Assembly: GCA_009693865.1 (NCBI GenBank)
Contig: SHWL01000033.1
Location: forward strand, 1 to 32,445
Source: Acetobacteraceae bacterium
GTDB lineage: Bacteria > Pseudomonadota > Alphaproteobacteria > Acetobacterales > Acetobacteraceae
Reading direction: 5' to 3'
DNA length: 32,445 nucleotides
The position numbers and the translations under genes were made by a program. Each line of letters begins with the position of its first letter. The first letter of the stretch is position 1. A model generated the notes under the pieces. That model saw only the letters and a program-made list of their open reading frames with translations. It made no database searches and had not been told where the DNA came from. Below are positions 14,408 to 22,923 of the stretch, in pieces.

Positions 14408-15938
14408 CCCGCTCGATTTCGTTCACGAGGTCGATCTCCCAGGTCAGATACGCGTTCATCGCCTCTTCCACACCTGAATTCCGGTCGTAGGCTCGCAGGT
14501 AGAAATCGATGCAGTCGTCGTCCGGCGGATCGGCGCGGTTGACCGACACGGGATGCCCAGAGGCGCGCCAGCCGGCGGTGCCGCCTTCCAGCACCAGGAC
14601 CTCGGCTTTGGTCATGGCCTTGACCTCGGCATGGGCAAGCCGGGCCAGCGCCCCGTCCGGCGAGGTCAGCACAATCCGGCGCGCCTGTTTATGTTTGGCG
14701 ATCACCTGGCCCAGGCGGCTCCGGACCCCCCAGATCGCGTGCGAGATATGCCCGGCGCGGAAGTCGATACTGCGCGCGAGATCGATGATGAGGGTGCCCG
14801 CCTCGTTCGCGGCAAGCACCGCCGCTTCGATCGTTGGCGCTGGCGGGGCGAGATCGGGCAGACTACTTCCAGTGTCCTGACCAAGGGCATTGTCCGCGAC
14901 AAAGACGTCCTGATGACCCATCTGCCGCAGCCAGGCGGCGGACATCCGTGCGCGGACCCCTGTGTCGTCGATGACCACGACCCGGGCGCCCCGGACGCCA
15001 ACCCAGGTATCGGTCGCCTGCACCAGTTGACCGCCAGGGGCACTGAGGCTGCCAGTCCGATGACCGGCGCGATACTCGCTGGGGTCGCGAACGTCGAGTA
15101 CATAGTGGGTTCGAGAGGGATCCGCCTCAAACGCCTCGAGTTCGTCCGTCGTAATGACACGCACGCCCGATTGATCCGCGAAGGCCGTGGCGCGGCTCAG
15201 CGCGAGCGAGAGCGTGGCGGGAGTGCCGGGGACGAACCGCTCCGGCCGGCCATGTTCGCAAGTCAGGCCCGCGAGTTCCCAGCCCATCGTGCCGTTGCGT
15301 AGTGCCACGACCTGGTTCGGGATGCCGGCGCGGCGAAGGCTCTCGGCGCCCATGATGCTGCGGGTGCGGCCCGCGCAATTGACGACTACGAGAGTCTCCG
15401 GATCGGGAGCAAGGTCCCCGATGCGATAGGCCAGCTCGGCGCCCGGCATCGGAATGCCCGACGGGATCGACATGCGGGTGAATTCCTCCTGCGTGCGGCT
15501 GTCGAGGACGATCATGTTCCGGCCGCTGTCGATCCATTGCTTTAACTCGAGCGCGTCGACGCTTTCGGTGCCGTAGTGGTGTTCGACCCATTCCCCAAAA
15601 GCCTTGGAGGGGACGTTCATGCCCGAAAACAGGACATGGCCCGCGTCTTTCCAGGCCTTGGTGCCACCAGCCAGGAAAGAGACGTCGGTGTAACCCGCGC
15701 TTTCCAGCCACGCGGCGAGTTGAAGAGCCAGTTGACCGCCATCATCGGTCACGACAATGCGAACGTTCTTGCGAGGAAGCAGGGCCTGAGCGCGGGTCTC
15801 GCGGTGCGCCATGCCGAAAGGGATGGCCCAGAAAAGATGGCCGGCGCCAAATTCGCCGTCCTCCCGCGCGTCGATCAAAGCCAGTTCCTGGCCGTCCAGG
15901 ATGCACACGCGCAGGGTATTGGGGTCGATGTGTTTCAC
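14370..15938 (-). CDS. four-domain rhodanese-like protein, one active-site cysteine
   Basis: A 522-residue cytosolic protein built of four rhodanese modules, near residues 5-105, 125-230, 250-350 and 365-460, plus a 55-residue C-terminal tail (DDDCIDFYLRAYDRN then EEAMNAYLTWEIDL). Only module 2 keeps the catalytic loop: Cys188 in NCAGRTRS. At the same place module 1 reads TDDGGQLA, module 3 IDDTGVRA and module 4 TSPDGALA, so these cannot carry a persulfide. The GTG at 15938 is chosen because sequence further upstream is not rhodanese-like and lies in the divergent promoter. The likely role is sulfur transfer or a persulfide relay with structural modules. The partner is unknown; translation is coupled to comF. 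Confidence 0.88.
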   Translation of the reverse strand: MKHIDPNTLRVCILDGQELALIDAREDGEFGAGHLFWAIPFGMAHRETRAQALLPRKNVRIVVTDDGGQLALQLAAWLESAGYTDVSFLAGGTKAWKDAGHVLFSGMNVPSKAFGEWVEHHYGTESVDALELKQWIDSGRNMIVLDSRTQEEFTRMSIPSGIPMPGAELAYRIGDLAPDPETLVVVNCAGRTRSIMGAESLRRAGIPNQVVALRNGTMGWELAGLTCEHGRPERFVPGTPATLSLALSRATAFADQSGVRVITTDELEAFEADPSRTHYVLDVRDPSEYRAGHRTGSLSAPGGQLVQATDTWVGVRGARVVVIDDTGVRARMSAAWLRQMGHQDVFVADNALGQDTGSSLPDLAPPAPTIEAAVLAANEAGTLIIDLARSIDFRAGHISHAIWGVRSRLGQVIAKHKQARRIVLTSPDGALARLAHAEVKAMTKAEVLVLEGGTAGWRASGHPVSVNRADPPDDDCIDFYLRAYDRNSGVEEAMNAYLTWEIDLVNEIERDGTIVFGVSASH

Positions 15939-16024
15939 AGTCGTAATTCTCCCATCATGTCGCGGAAAGTAGCAAAACGGGCGGTGCTTGGCAACCTTTG
16001 GTGGTGCTGGTAGCGAGCCCGCCC

Positions 16025-16822
16025 ATGGAAACCATGCTGGTGTTCGACCGCGACACGGTCCGGGCGCATCGCGACCGCGCTGCCGCCACGGTCGCATCGG
16101 TCGCCGATCTGCTGCGCGACGCCGCGGACCGGTTGCTGGATCGGCTGGACGACATGACGGGCACATTCCAACACGCGCTGGATGTTGGCGGCCGGGGGGT
16201 GGTTGCTCCGATGTTGCGGGCGCGTGGGATTGCCGTCGTGTCCTCCGATCTGTCGGTCCCGATGGCGCGGTTGAACGGCGGGCTGGCGGTCGCGGCGGAC
16301 GAGGAGTTCTCGCCGTTCGCGACGGGCTCGTTCGATCTGATCGTGGCGAGCCTGTCGCTGCACTGGATCAACGATCTGCCGGGGGCGCTGATCCAGTTGC
16401 GCCGCGCGCTGCGTCCGGATGGGTTATTCCTCGCGTCAATGCCCTGTCTGGGCAGTTTGGCGGAGTTGCGAGCGGCGTTGACTGACTCCGAGCTGGCGCT
16501 TCTGGGCGGGGTGTCGCCACGGGTGTCGCCGTTTCCGGACCTTTCCGACTGCGCGGGCTTGTTGCAACGAGCGGGCTTTGCCGCGCCGGTCGCCGATCTG
16601 GAGGAGATTGTCGTGCGTTACGCCGATCCATTGCGGATGTTGCGCGATTTGCGGGCGGCGGGGGAGACGAATGCGGTTCGGGCGCGGTCGCGGACGTTTG
16701 CGCCCGCTGGATTGTTTCCGGCAACGCTGGCGGCGATGGCCGGGGAGGACGGGCGGGTGCCGGTGACAATGAGGCTGGCCATGATGACCGGGTGGGTGGC
16801 TGGAAAGGTCGGCGAGACCTGA
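16025..16822 (+). CDS. SAM-dependent methyltransferase-fold protein, NDUFAF5/BioC-like
   Basis: A 265-residue class I methyltransferase-fold protein. The SAM site is ALDVGGRGVVAPML, which is less glycine-rich than usual. Later motifs are SSDLSVPMARL, FDLIVASLSLHWINDLPGAL and LRPDGLFLASMPC. The HWxNDLPGAL stretch and overall length match NDUFAF5-type proteins, whose mitochondrial member hydroxylates an arginine of a complex I subunit. Bacterial members are mostly untested, and BioC relatives act in biotin synthesis. It is divergent from the rhodanese-comF unit across an 86-bp gap. The ATG at 16025 is preferred; one at 16034 is also possible. Confidence 0.85.
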   Translation: METMLVFDRDTVRAHRDRAAATVASVADLLRDAADRLLDRLDDMTGTFQHALDVGGRGVVAPMLRARGIAVVSSDLSVPMARLNGGLAVAADEEFSPFATGSFDLIVASLSLHWINDLPGALIQLRRALRPDGLFLASMPCLGSLAELRAALTDSELALLGGVSPRVSPFPDLSDCAGLLQRAGFAAPVADLEEIVVRYADPLRMLRDLRAAGETNAVRARSRTFAPAGLFPATLAAMAGEDGRVPVTMRLAMMTGWVAGKVGET

Positions 16823-16908
16823 TCGGGAGGCAAACCCGCACGACGGGCGGTTTTTGAGGAAAGCACGAAACGCGGCCAAAACGTGGGACTGGACCCAATC
16901 AGCCCCAA

Positions 16909-17997
16909 TTGGCTACAATCGGCCCTGGAATCGGCCACCCGGGATACCAATTAAAAACCCACTCCCTCATCGTCACGCAGGAAATCCTGCTTCTCATCGC
17001 CGATATCGATGAGTTCAAGGGCACCTGGAAAAGCCTCCAAACCCTCGCGCCGGAACGGCTCGCGTCCCTCCGCCACGTCGCGACCATCGAAAGCATCGGT
17101 TCGTCAACCCGGATCGAGGGCGCGCGCCTGACCGACCGGGACGTCGAAGCCCTCCTTTCACGCCTGGAGACCCATTCCTTCCGCTCCCGCGACGAGGAGG
17201 AGGTCGCGGGTTACGCGGATGCCATGCGGTTGGTCTTCGAAAGCTGGGATGCGATCCCGTTGACGGAGAACCACGCCAGGCAGTTGCACGGCGTGTTGCT
17301 GGGGCACAGCGGCAGGGACGTTCGCCATCGCGGCGAATACAAAACGTTACCGAACCACGTCGAGGCGTTCGACGATCAGGGCCGAAGCCTGGGGATTGTC
17401 TTCGCCACCGCCAGCCCCTTCGACACGCCGGCCCGTATGACCCACCTGATCGCCTGGACGCGCGATGCCATCGTGGAGCGTCAAATCCATCCACTTCTGA
17501 TCATTGGCATATTCACAGTCGTTTTCCTCGCGATCCACCCGTTCCGGGATGGCAACGGGCGTCTGTCACGTGTTCTCACGACGTTGTTGCTTCTGAAATC
17601 AGGCTACACCCATGTCCCGTTCAGTTCCCTCGAAAGCGTGATCGAACAGAGCAAAGACGGCTACTATCTCGCCTTACGCCGAACCCAGGGCACACTTGAC
17701 GACGCCGAGCCGGACTGGACCCCCTGGCTTCGGTTTTTCCTGACGGCGTTACAGCGCCAGAAGAACGGTCTGGCCGAAAAGATCGCCCGCGAGCACTCGA
17801 TGGCGGCGGCGCTTACCCGGCTTGCCACACAGATTCTCGCGTTGGTTCAAAGCCATGGCCGCGTCACGGCGGCTGAGGCCGAGCGCATCACAAACGCGCC
17901 GCGCGGAACGATAAAAAAGCGGCTGAAAGAATTGGTAGTATCGGGCCGGCTGATCCAGGAGGGGAAAGCGAAAGCCACCTGGTATCGATTTCCGTGA
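16909..17997 (+). CDS. Fic family protein, class II (self-inhibited)
   Basis: About 362 residues. The N-terminal inhibitory helix carries the (S/T)xxxE(G/N) motif at S66-E70-G71 (SSTRIEG), which blocks ATP orientation until released. The Fic core HPFRDGNGR lies at residues 210-218 and is intact, so AMP transfer is expected. A C-terminal winged-helix region (VTAAEAERITNAPRGTIKKR) may bind DNA. The start is uncertain: TTG 16909 opens the frame and no better codon precedes the conserved region. No separate antitoxin is present, as is usual for class II. Targets are unknown. It converges with the MFS gene 12 bp away. Confidence 0.9.
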   Translation: MATIGPGIGHPGYQLKTHSLIVTQEILLLIADIDEFKGTWKSLQTLAPERLASLRHVATIESIGSSTRIEGARLTDRDVEALLSRLETHSFRSRDEEEVAGYADAMRLVFESWDAIPLTENHARQLHGVLLGHSGRDVRHRGEYKTLPNHVEAFDDQGRSLGIVFATASPFDTPARMTHLIAWTRDAIVERQIHPLLIIGIFTVVFLAIHPFRDGNGRLSRVLTTLLLLKSGYTHVPFSSLESVIEQSKDGYYLALRRTQGTLDDAEPDWTPWLRFFLTALQRQKNGLAEKIAREHSMAAALTRLATQILALVQSHGRVTAAEAERITNAPRGTIKKRLKELVVSGRLIQEGKAKATWYRFP

Positions 17998-18009
17998 CGA
18001 ACCAGCGAT

Positions 18010-19200
18010 TCAACGAGCCACCGCGTCGCCTTGCCTAGCCCGCCGTGCCGCCACCTCGAACACAACCAACAGCGGCAGCGGCACGAGGAACATGGCGGCG
18101 GCGTAGCCCACCGCCGCCCCTCCCCCGGCATGGTCGTGTACCCAGCCGACGATCGCGGGCCCGCTCGCCTGCAATAATGAATGGCAGGTGTAAAACACGC
18201 CAAACCCCGCCGCGCGATCGGCGGCTGACAGCACCCGGGTTGGCAACGAGGTGATCACCCCGGGCGGCGGGCCGATCGCGAGCCCGAACGCGAGGCAGGC
18301 GACCAATGGCGGCGCGCCCGCCACGATGGCGGCCAGGGACGCCGCGGCCGCGCCACTGAACAGCACGATGGTCGCGCCAGGCCGGCGCAACCGTTGCGCG
18401 ACGAACCCGCCGGCGGAGATCGACAGCATTCCCACCCACAGCGCCAGGCTGGTCATCGCGCCCGCCGCGGCGAGCGTCGTCCCGCCGCGCTCAACCAGTA
18501 ACAACGGGACGAAACTGAAATATCCCACCAGGCCCGCGTTGAACGAGCCCCAGATCAATCCGGCCACGATGACCGGCGCGAGAACACGGCCAGCGGGCAA
18601 CCCCAGACCTCTGGCGGCCGGTGCGGCAACTGACGGCTCCGCCGCGGGAACGCGATAGAACAGCGAGACCAGCACCAACGACGCCACGCACATGGACGCC
18701 GAGAGCAGCATGACGATGCGCCAGCCGAACAACGCGGCGATCAGCGGCTGGGTGAACAAGCCAAGCGCGATGCCGAACGGCCAGGTGGACAAGATGACCG
18801 CCATGGCCAACACGATTTCCCGGCGCGCGAACCAGTCGGCGGTCATTTTGGTGATGACGATGTTGAACAGAATGCCGCCAATACCACTGACGAGGCGCCC
18901 CGCGATCGCGACACCGTATCGATCCGCCACCGCGATGAGCATGCCTCCCGCGGCCATCATTGTCAGACCGCACGCGCAGATTCGCTTGTCCCCGAAACGC
19001 TGTATGATCAGCCCGCCCGGCAGGGACAGGAACACGCCCGCGATGTGATACAGCCCGATCAGCGTGCCGATTTCCGTAAAGCCAATCCCGAGGGCATCCA
19101 TCAAATACGGGGTCGAGGAACCGATCGTCTGGTACTGGAACCCCATCGCCGTCCGCGCCACGAACAGGACACCCAGGATGACCCAGCGCCGATCGATCAT
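18010..19200 (-). CDS. major facilitator superfamily transporter
   Basis: A 396-residue inner-membrane protein with about 12 hydrophobic segments. The start MIDRRWVILGVLFVARTAMG is chosen at 19200, since sequence before it is not membrane-like. The loop 2-3 motif appears as PGGLIIQRFGDKR. The N-terminal half also has SSTPYLMDALGIGFTEIG and GRLVSGIGGILFN, typical of the CynX/NarK-like branch that handles anions and small acids. It starts 38 bp after livF on the same strand, so it is likely the last gene of the liv-type operon and may carry a related compound. Direction and substrate are not visible. Confidence 0.9.
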   Translation of the reverse strand: MIDRRWVILGVLFVARTAMGFQYQTIGSSTPYLMDALGIGFTEIGTLIGLYHIAGVFLSLPGGLIIQRFGDKRICACGLTMMAAGGMLIAVADRYGVAIAGRLVSGIGGILFNIVITKMTADWFARREIVLAMAVILSTWPFGIALGLFTQPLIAALFGWRIVMLLSASMCVASLVLVSLFYRVPAAEPSVAAPAARGLGLPAGRVLAPVIVAGLIWGSFNAGLVGYFSFVPLLLVERGGTTLAAAGAMTSLALWVGMLSISAGGFVAQRLRRPGATIVLFSGAAAASLAAIVAGAPPLVACLAFGLAIGPPPGVITSLPTRVLSAADRAAGFGVFYTCHSLLQASGPAIVGWVHDHAGGGAAVGYAAAMFLVPLPLLVVFEVAARRARQGDAVAR

Positions 19201-19238
19201 GCTACCCCACCTGGTCCGGTTTGGTGCCCCGGCTCGCC

Positions 19239-19988
19239 TCAAGCCCCCAGATAAAGTTCCCTGATGATATCGTTGTTGTTCAGGTCCTCAGCCGAGGCGC
19301 CCTCGAACTCGATCTGGCCGTGCACAATGACATAGCCGCGGTCCGCGATCCTGATCGCTTGCGTGAAGTTCTGTTCCGCCATCAGAACAGACAACTGAAA
19401 CCCATCCTTCAACTGTTTGATACTGTCGATCGTGCGCGCCACCAGCAGCGGCGCCAGTCCCACGCTTGGCTCATCGATCAGTAGCATTTTCGGCGCCGAC
19501 ATCAGCGCGCGCGCCAGCGCCAGCATCTGCTGTTCGCCCCCGCTCATGGAGCCCGCGAGTTGCTTCCGCCGTTCCGCCAACCGCGGAAACAACTCGAAAC
19601 AAAACGCCAGATTGCGTTCGATCAGGGGCCGGGCGGGGATGCGGAAAGCGCCCATCAACAGGTTCTCGGTCACCGTCAGGCGAGGGAACAAGCGCCGTCC
19701 CTCCGGCACGAAGCCGATGCCGAGATTGACGATGTCCTCGGTCGTCATACCCACGAGGTTGGATTTCACGCCGTCGATCTCGGCCTCGATCGTTCCGGCG
19801 GACGGGCGCAGCATCCCCATGACGCATTTCATCAGAGTGGATTTGCCGTTGCCGTTGGTGCCGAGAAGCGCGACGGTCTCGCCCTCGCGCACGTTCAGCG
19901 TCACGCCATGCAACACGCTGACGGCGCCGTATCCGGCATTGAGGCCGGCAATGCGCAAACTAGCTGCCAAGATACGCCGCCACGACAT
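19239..19988 (-). CDS. livF: branched-chain amino acid-type ABC transporter ATPase (LivF-like)
   Basis: About 249 residues with Walker A GTNGNGKST, signature SGGEQQMLALARAL, Walker B LLIDEPS and LivF-typical QNFTQAIRIADRGYVI. It is one of two ATPases powering a HAAT-family importer. The ATG at 19988 overlaps livG by 29 bp. The family N-terminus (LRIAGLNAGYG) starts near TTG 19958, directly after the livG stop, so that may be the real start. The final acceptor is the LivH-LivM channel encoded upstream. Actual substrates of such systems include amides, urea and aromatic acids as well as amino acids. Confidence 0.92.
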   Translation of the reverse strand: MSWRRILAASLRIAGLNAGYGAVSVLHGVTLNVREGETVALLGTNGNGKSTLMKCVMGMLRPSAGTIEAEIDGVKSNLVGMTTEDIVNLGIGFVPEGRRLFPRLTVTENLLMGAFRIPARPLIERNLAFCFELFPRLAERRKQLAGSMSGGEQQMLALARALMSAPKMLLIDEPSVGLAPLLVARTIDSIKQLKDGFQLSVLMAEQNFTQAIRIADRGYVIVHGQIEFEGASAEDLNNNDIIRELYLGA

Positions 19989-20700
19989 CGTCCTGCCGCA
20001 CCACGTCGCGGGGATCGCCGTCGGCGATCTTCCGTCCCGCGACCAACACCACGAGTCTTTGAGAGAATGACAGAACCGCGCGCATGATATGCTCGATCAG
20101 GATGATGGTGATGCCCTTTTCCTCATTCAGCCGCACGAGCAGGGTCAGGATATCGTCGACCTCGCCGTGCGACAGCCCCGCCATCGACTCATCCGCGATC
20201 AGTAACGTGGGTTCCGCCGCCATGGCGCGGGCGAGTTCAAGTTTCCGCATTTCGATCTGAGTCAGATCCTTGGGCAGACGCGCGGCTTTTTCGTGCAGCC
20301 CGACCATTTCCAGCAGCGCCATGCAACGCCGGTCGACATCCGCGCCCGCGCCGCCGCCTCGTGTTTGCACCGCATACAGGATCGGAATGCGCAAGTTTTC
20401 CGCCAGCGTCAGGGTCCCGAACGGCCGCGGTAACTGGAAACTGCGCGCGAGGCCCAGGCGTGTGCGCTGATGCGCGGCCATTCCATCCAACGTCCGGCCT
20501 TTGAACCGGACACTGCCGCTTTCGTTGCGCAACGTACCGCAGAGGCAATTGACCAGCGTGCTTTTGCCGGAACCGTTTGGCCCGATCAAACCCATGCGCT
20601 CGCCTTCGCCGACCTCCAACTCGATGTCCGCCAGCGCGATAAAGCCACCGAAGCGTTTGCCCAGGCCGGAGACCTGCAAAATGGGAGTGGTGATGCTCAT
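19960..20700 (-). CDS. livG: branched-chain amino acid-type ABC transporter ATPase (LivG-like)
   Basis: A 246-residue ATPase from MSITTPILQVSGLGKRFGG. Walker A is GPNGSGKST. The D-loop region is LLIADESMAGLSHGEVDD and the switch His is in IILIEHIMRAV. The usual LSGGQ signature is replaced by DLTQIEMRKLELARAM, a form found in a subgroup of LivG proteins. LivG-type ends (VVLVAGRKIADGDP) are present. It is 79 bp after livM and overlaps livF. The frame extends upstream to 20850, but that part is not ATPase-like and lies in the livM-livG gap. Confidence 0.92.
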   Translation of the reverse strand: MSITTPILQVSGLGKRFGGFIALADIELEVGEGERMGLIGPNGSGKSTLVNCLCGTLRNESGSVRFKGRTLDGMAAHQRTRLGLARSFQLPRPFGTLTLAENLRIPILYAVQTRGGGAGADVDRRCMALLEMVGLHEKAARLPKDLTQIEMRKLELARAMAAEPTLLIADESMAGLSHGEVDDILTLLVRLNEEKGITIILIEHIMRAVLSFSQRLVVLVAGRKIADGDPRDVVRQDDVVAAYLGS

Positions 20701-20779
20701 ACCAACGTCCGGGGTACTCGGCGCAAGATCCCCTCCCCGCCGCCATGGCCCGATAAGCCGGTATCGAAGACCGTTGGCA

Positions 20780-21706
20780 TCATTTCTGGAACCACCCCAG
20801 GATGCCTTTTGGCGCGGCCACCACGAAGAACACCAGCAGCACGCCGACAATCAGCAGTGACACAGCCGAGGAAATCGTCACCGTCGCCACCTGCTGCAAC
20901 GTGCCTAACAGCAACGCCCCCAGGATCGGGCCAAGCCAACTGGAGGTGCCGCCGATCAGCGGCATCGCGATGGTATTGACCGCGTAGCTGAGACTGAACG
21001 TCGATGCCGGATCGAGATAGGTCACGTAGTACGGCAACGGCGCGCCCGCCATTCCCATGAACCCGCCAGACAGGCCGCAGGCGATCAGTTTCAGCTGTAG
21101 TGTTGGCACTCCCGAGGCCTCGGCCGCCAGTTCGTCGTCGCGGATGGTGGCAAAGCCGTAACCAAGTCGGGATTTCTCGATGGCGCGCGCGACGCCGACC
21201 GCGACGATGCACAAGCCCAGCATCATCAGGAACAAATATTCAATGTAGTTGATGCCCAGATAGGGGACCATCGCCGGCCGGATGATATAGGCGCCGCGGG
21301 AACCACCGACAAAGGTCCAGTTGGTCACCAGCGTTTGCATCACCACGGCCATCGCCAGCGTGGCGATCGAGAAAAAAGTTCCACGCAATCGCAGCGTCAG
21401 ATACCCCATGCCGACGCCAAGCAGCCCGGACAGCGATCCGCCGATCACCATCATCGCAACCAATGGCAGGCTGGTGGTTTTGTGCAGCACCACCGTGCTG
21501 TAGGCGCCCACGGCGATGAACGCCGGGATGCCGAAATTCACATACCCGGTATAGCCGCCCAGAATGTTCCATGCGGTCGCCAGCACGATGTATTGCAGCA
21601 CGACATAGCCGGCGAAGTAGAAATAGGCGTTATCGACCAGCCGCGCGAGGATGTAGGTCAACGCCGCGGCGAAAATCAGCCACAGAATGAAAACCGGGTT
21701 CTTCAT
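20780..21706 (-). CDS. livM: branched-chain amino acid-type ABC permease (LivM-like)
   Basis: A 308-residue inner-membrane permease with about nine hydrophobic segments. LivM hallmarks are ATAWNILGGYTGYVNFGIPA near the N-terminus, the cytoplasmic coupling segment SRLGYGFATIRDDELAAEAS, and LIGGTSSWLGPILGA near the C-terminus. It forms the channel with LivH. Its ATG follows the livH TGA with no gap, so translation is coupled. Confidence 0.95.
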   Translation of the reverse strand: MKNPVFILWLIFAAALTYILARLVDNAYFYFAGYVVLQYIVLATAWNILGGYTGYVNFGIPAFIAVGAYSTVVLHKTTSLPLVAMMVIGGSLSGLLGVGMGYLTLRLRGTFFSIATLAMAVVMQTLVTNWTFVGGSRGAYIIRPAMVPYLGINYIEYLFLMMLGLCIVAVGVARAIEKSRLGYGFATIRDDELAAEASGVPTLQLKLIACGLSGGFMGMAGAPLPYYVTYLDPASTFSLSYAVNTIAMPLIGGTSSWLGPILGALLLGTLQQVATVTISSAVSLLIVGVLLVFFVVAAPKGILGWFQK

Positions 21707-22585
21707 TCACGCGCGTCCAAAAATGCCACTGGGCCGGAACGCCAACGTGAGCAACAGGAACCCGAACGCCACCGCCGGCGCCCAGGAGGGGCCGAAGAAG
21801 GTCGCCGTGATGTTCTCCATGACACCCAGAATGATCGCGGCAACCAGCGTGCCCGCGAAACTGCCGAGGCCGCCAAGCACGCAGATCGCGAAAATCCGGC
21901 CGATATAATCGCGCCCGATCGAGGGCTCGACCGGCTGAATGATGATCAGGATCGCGCCCGCCAACGATGCTGTGGCGATCGACAATCCGAACGCGATACG
22001 TTTGATCCGGCTCGGATCGGCCGCCATCAACCTCAACGCCAACGGATCCTGGGCGACCGCCTGGACGGCGCGGCCGATGAAGGTGCGGGACAAATAAAGC
22101 TGCAACGCGCCCATCAGCGCGACCGACACCAAAGCGGGAACCAGCAGCCGTAACGGCAGGTCGATGACGCCGATACGGATCGTGGGGCCGATATAAACCG
22201 CATCGACCAGCCGGTAATCAACGCCGAAGACCATGGTCAGCGTGACTTCAGTGATGAATAACAGGCCGAAGAAAAACGACAGGCCGCGGAGAGCGGTGTC
22301 ACCTCGGCGTTCGAAGGAAACGTCGTAAATGTGATAAATCGCGACGCCCAGGGCGTAGAACGCGGGCATGGCGACGATCGCGACCAGGATTGGGTCGAAG
22401 CCGAAATTGGCGTTCATGATGTAGGCGATATACGAGCCCAGTAGAATGAACGCCGGGTGGGCGATGTTGACGATGTCGAGCATGCCGAACGAGATCGACA
22501 CGCCGATCGTCACCGCGGCGTAGAAGCCGCCAAGCAACAGGCCGGAGACCAGGGCATTGCCCAGGAGATCGAAGGTGATATCCAT
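21707..22585 (-). CDS. livH: branched-chain amino acid-type ABC permease (LivH-like)
   Basis: A 292-residue permease starting MDITFDLLGNALVSGLLLGG. An upstream in-frame extension to 22708 is basic and not membrane-like, so it is left out. LivH features are SFGMLDIVNIAHPAFILLGS, the coupling segment GRAVQAVAQDPLALRLMAAD and ICVLGGLGSFAGTL. It is first in the minus-strand operon livH-livM-livG-livF-MFS. The periplasmic binding protein gene that such systems need is not in the window. The promoter should lie between 22586 and the hairpin at 22729-22756. Confidence 0.95.
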   Translation of the reverse strand: MDITFDLLGNALVSGLLLGGFYAAVTIGVSISFGMLDIVNIAHPAFILLGSYIAYIMNANFGFDPILVAIVAMPAFYALGVAIYHIYDVSFERRGDTALRGLSFFFGLLFITEVTLTMVFGVDYRLVDAVYIGPTIRIGVIDLPLRLLVPALVSVALMGALQLYLSRTFIGRAVQAVAQDPLALRLMAADPSRIKRIAFGLSIATASLAGAILIIIQPVEPSIGRDYIGRIFAICVLGGLGSFAGTLVAAIILGVMENITATFFGPSWAPAVAFGFLLLTLAFRPSGIFGRA

Positions 22586-22728
22586 GATTGGGTGCTTATG
22601 ACGTTTCCTCGGGCGTTCAATGTGGCCGATCGCGCGGCGGTTGGCCAGAGGGGGAACGCGGGCAAAAGACCTGGGCGGTCGCGCCAGGCCTGTAAACGAT
22701 TCATTCACAATTTTGGGGTCAAATTAAA

Positions 22729-22756
22729 TGGCCGGCGGGAATAGGCCCGCCGGCCA
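22729..22756 (-). terminator. strong hairpin, probable terminator of the PhyH unit
   Basis: An 11-bp perfect stem, 22729-22739 with 22746-22756 (TGGCCGGCGGG and its complement), has a 6-nt loop. Read on the minus strand it is followed by TTTAATTT, fitting a rho-independent stop after the PhyH gene and before the liv operon. On the plus strand it lies 18 bp before the small ORF at 22775 and could shape that leader. Confidence 0.6.
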
Positions 22757-22774
22757 AACGTCAGGAGGTGAGGG

Positions 22775-22855
22775 ATGTTGACGCATCTCGTCCTCTTGCT
22801 GCTGATCCTGGTGATTCTCGGCCGAAAAGTCAAGGTCACGCCAGAGACGCGGTGA
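22775..22855 (+). CDS. 26-residue hydrophobic peptide with very strong RBS
   Basis: The ATG at 22775 has AGGAGGTGAG ending 2 nt before it, an almost perfect anti-16S match. The product is MLTHLVLLLLILVILGRK then VKVTPETR and stop: one short membrane helix with a basic tail. The layout of short apolar helix, charged end and hairpin next to the leader resembles type I toxins of the Ldr/Ibs/Fst kind, but small regulatory membrane peptides look the same. It stands alone on the plus strand, with no downstream gene it could lead. No homologue is recognised. Confidence 0.5.
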   Translation: MLTHLVLLLLILVILGRKVKVTPETR

Positions 22856-22923
22856 GGGAGGGGCCGGTCTGGTTTGGGCCGGCCTACCCCTGACGAACCT
22901 CGACTCACAGCCACGTTGGCCAA

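Noticed and set aside
14553-15302. Plus-strand frame of 249 codons in the rhodanese gene
   Set aside because: Shadow of the rhodanese coding strand; composition-driven, no domain.
15939-16166. N-terminal extension of the rhodanese protein
   Set aside because: Arg/Pro-rich sequence without similarity, overlapping the divergent methyltransferase gene.
20236-20262. Possible inactivation of LivG because the LSGGQ signature is missing
   Set aside because: The DLTQIEMRKLELARAM form belongs to a known LivG subgroup and all other ATPase motifs are intact.
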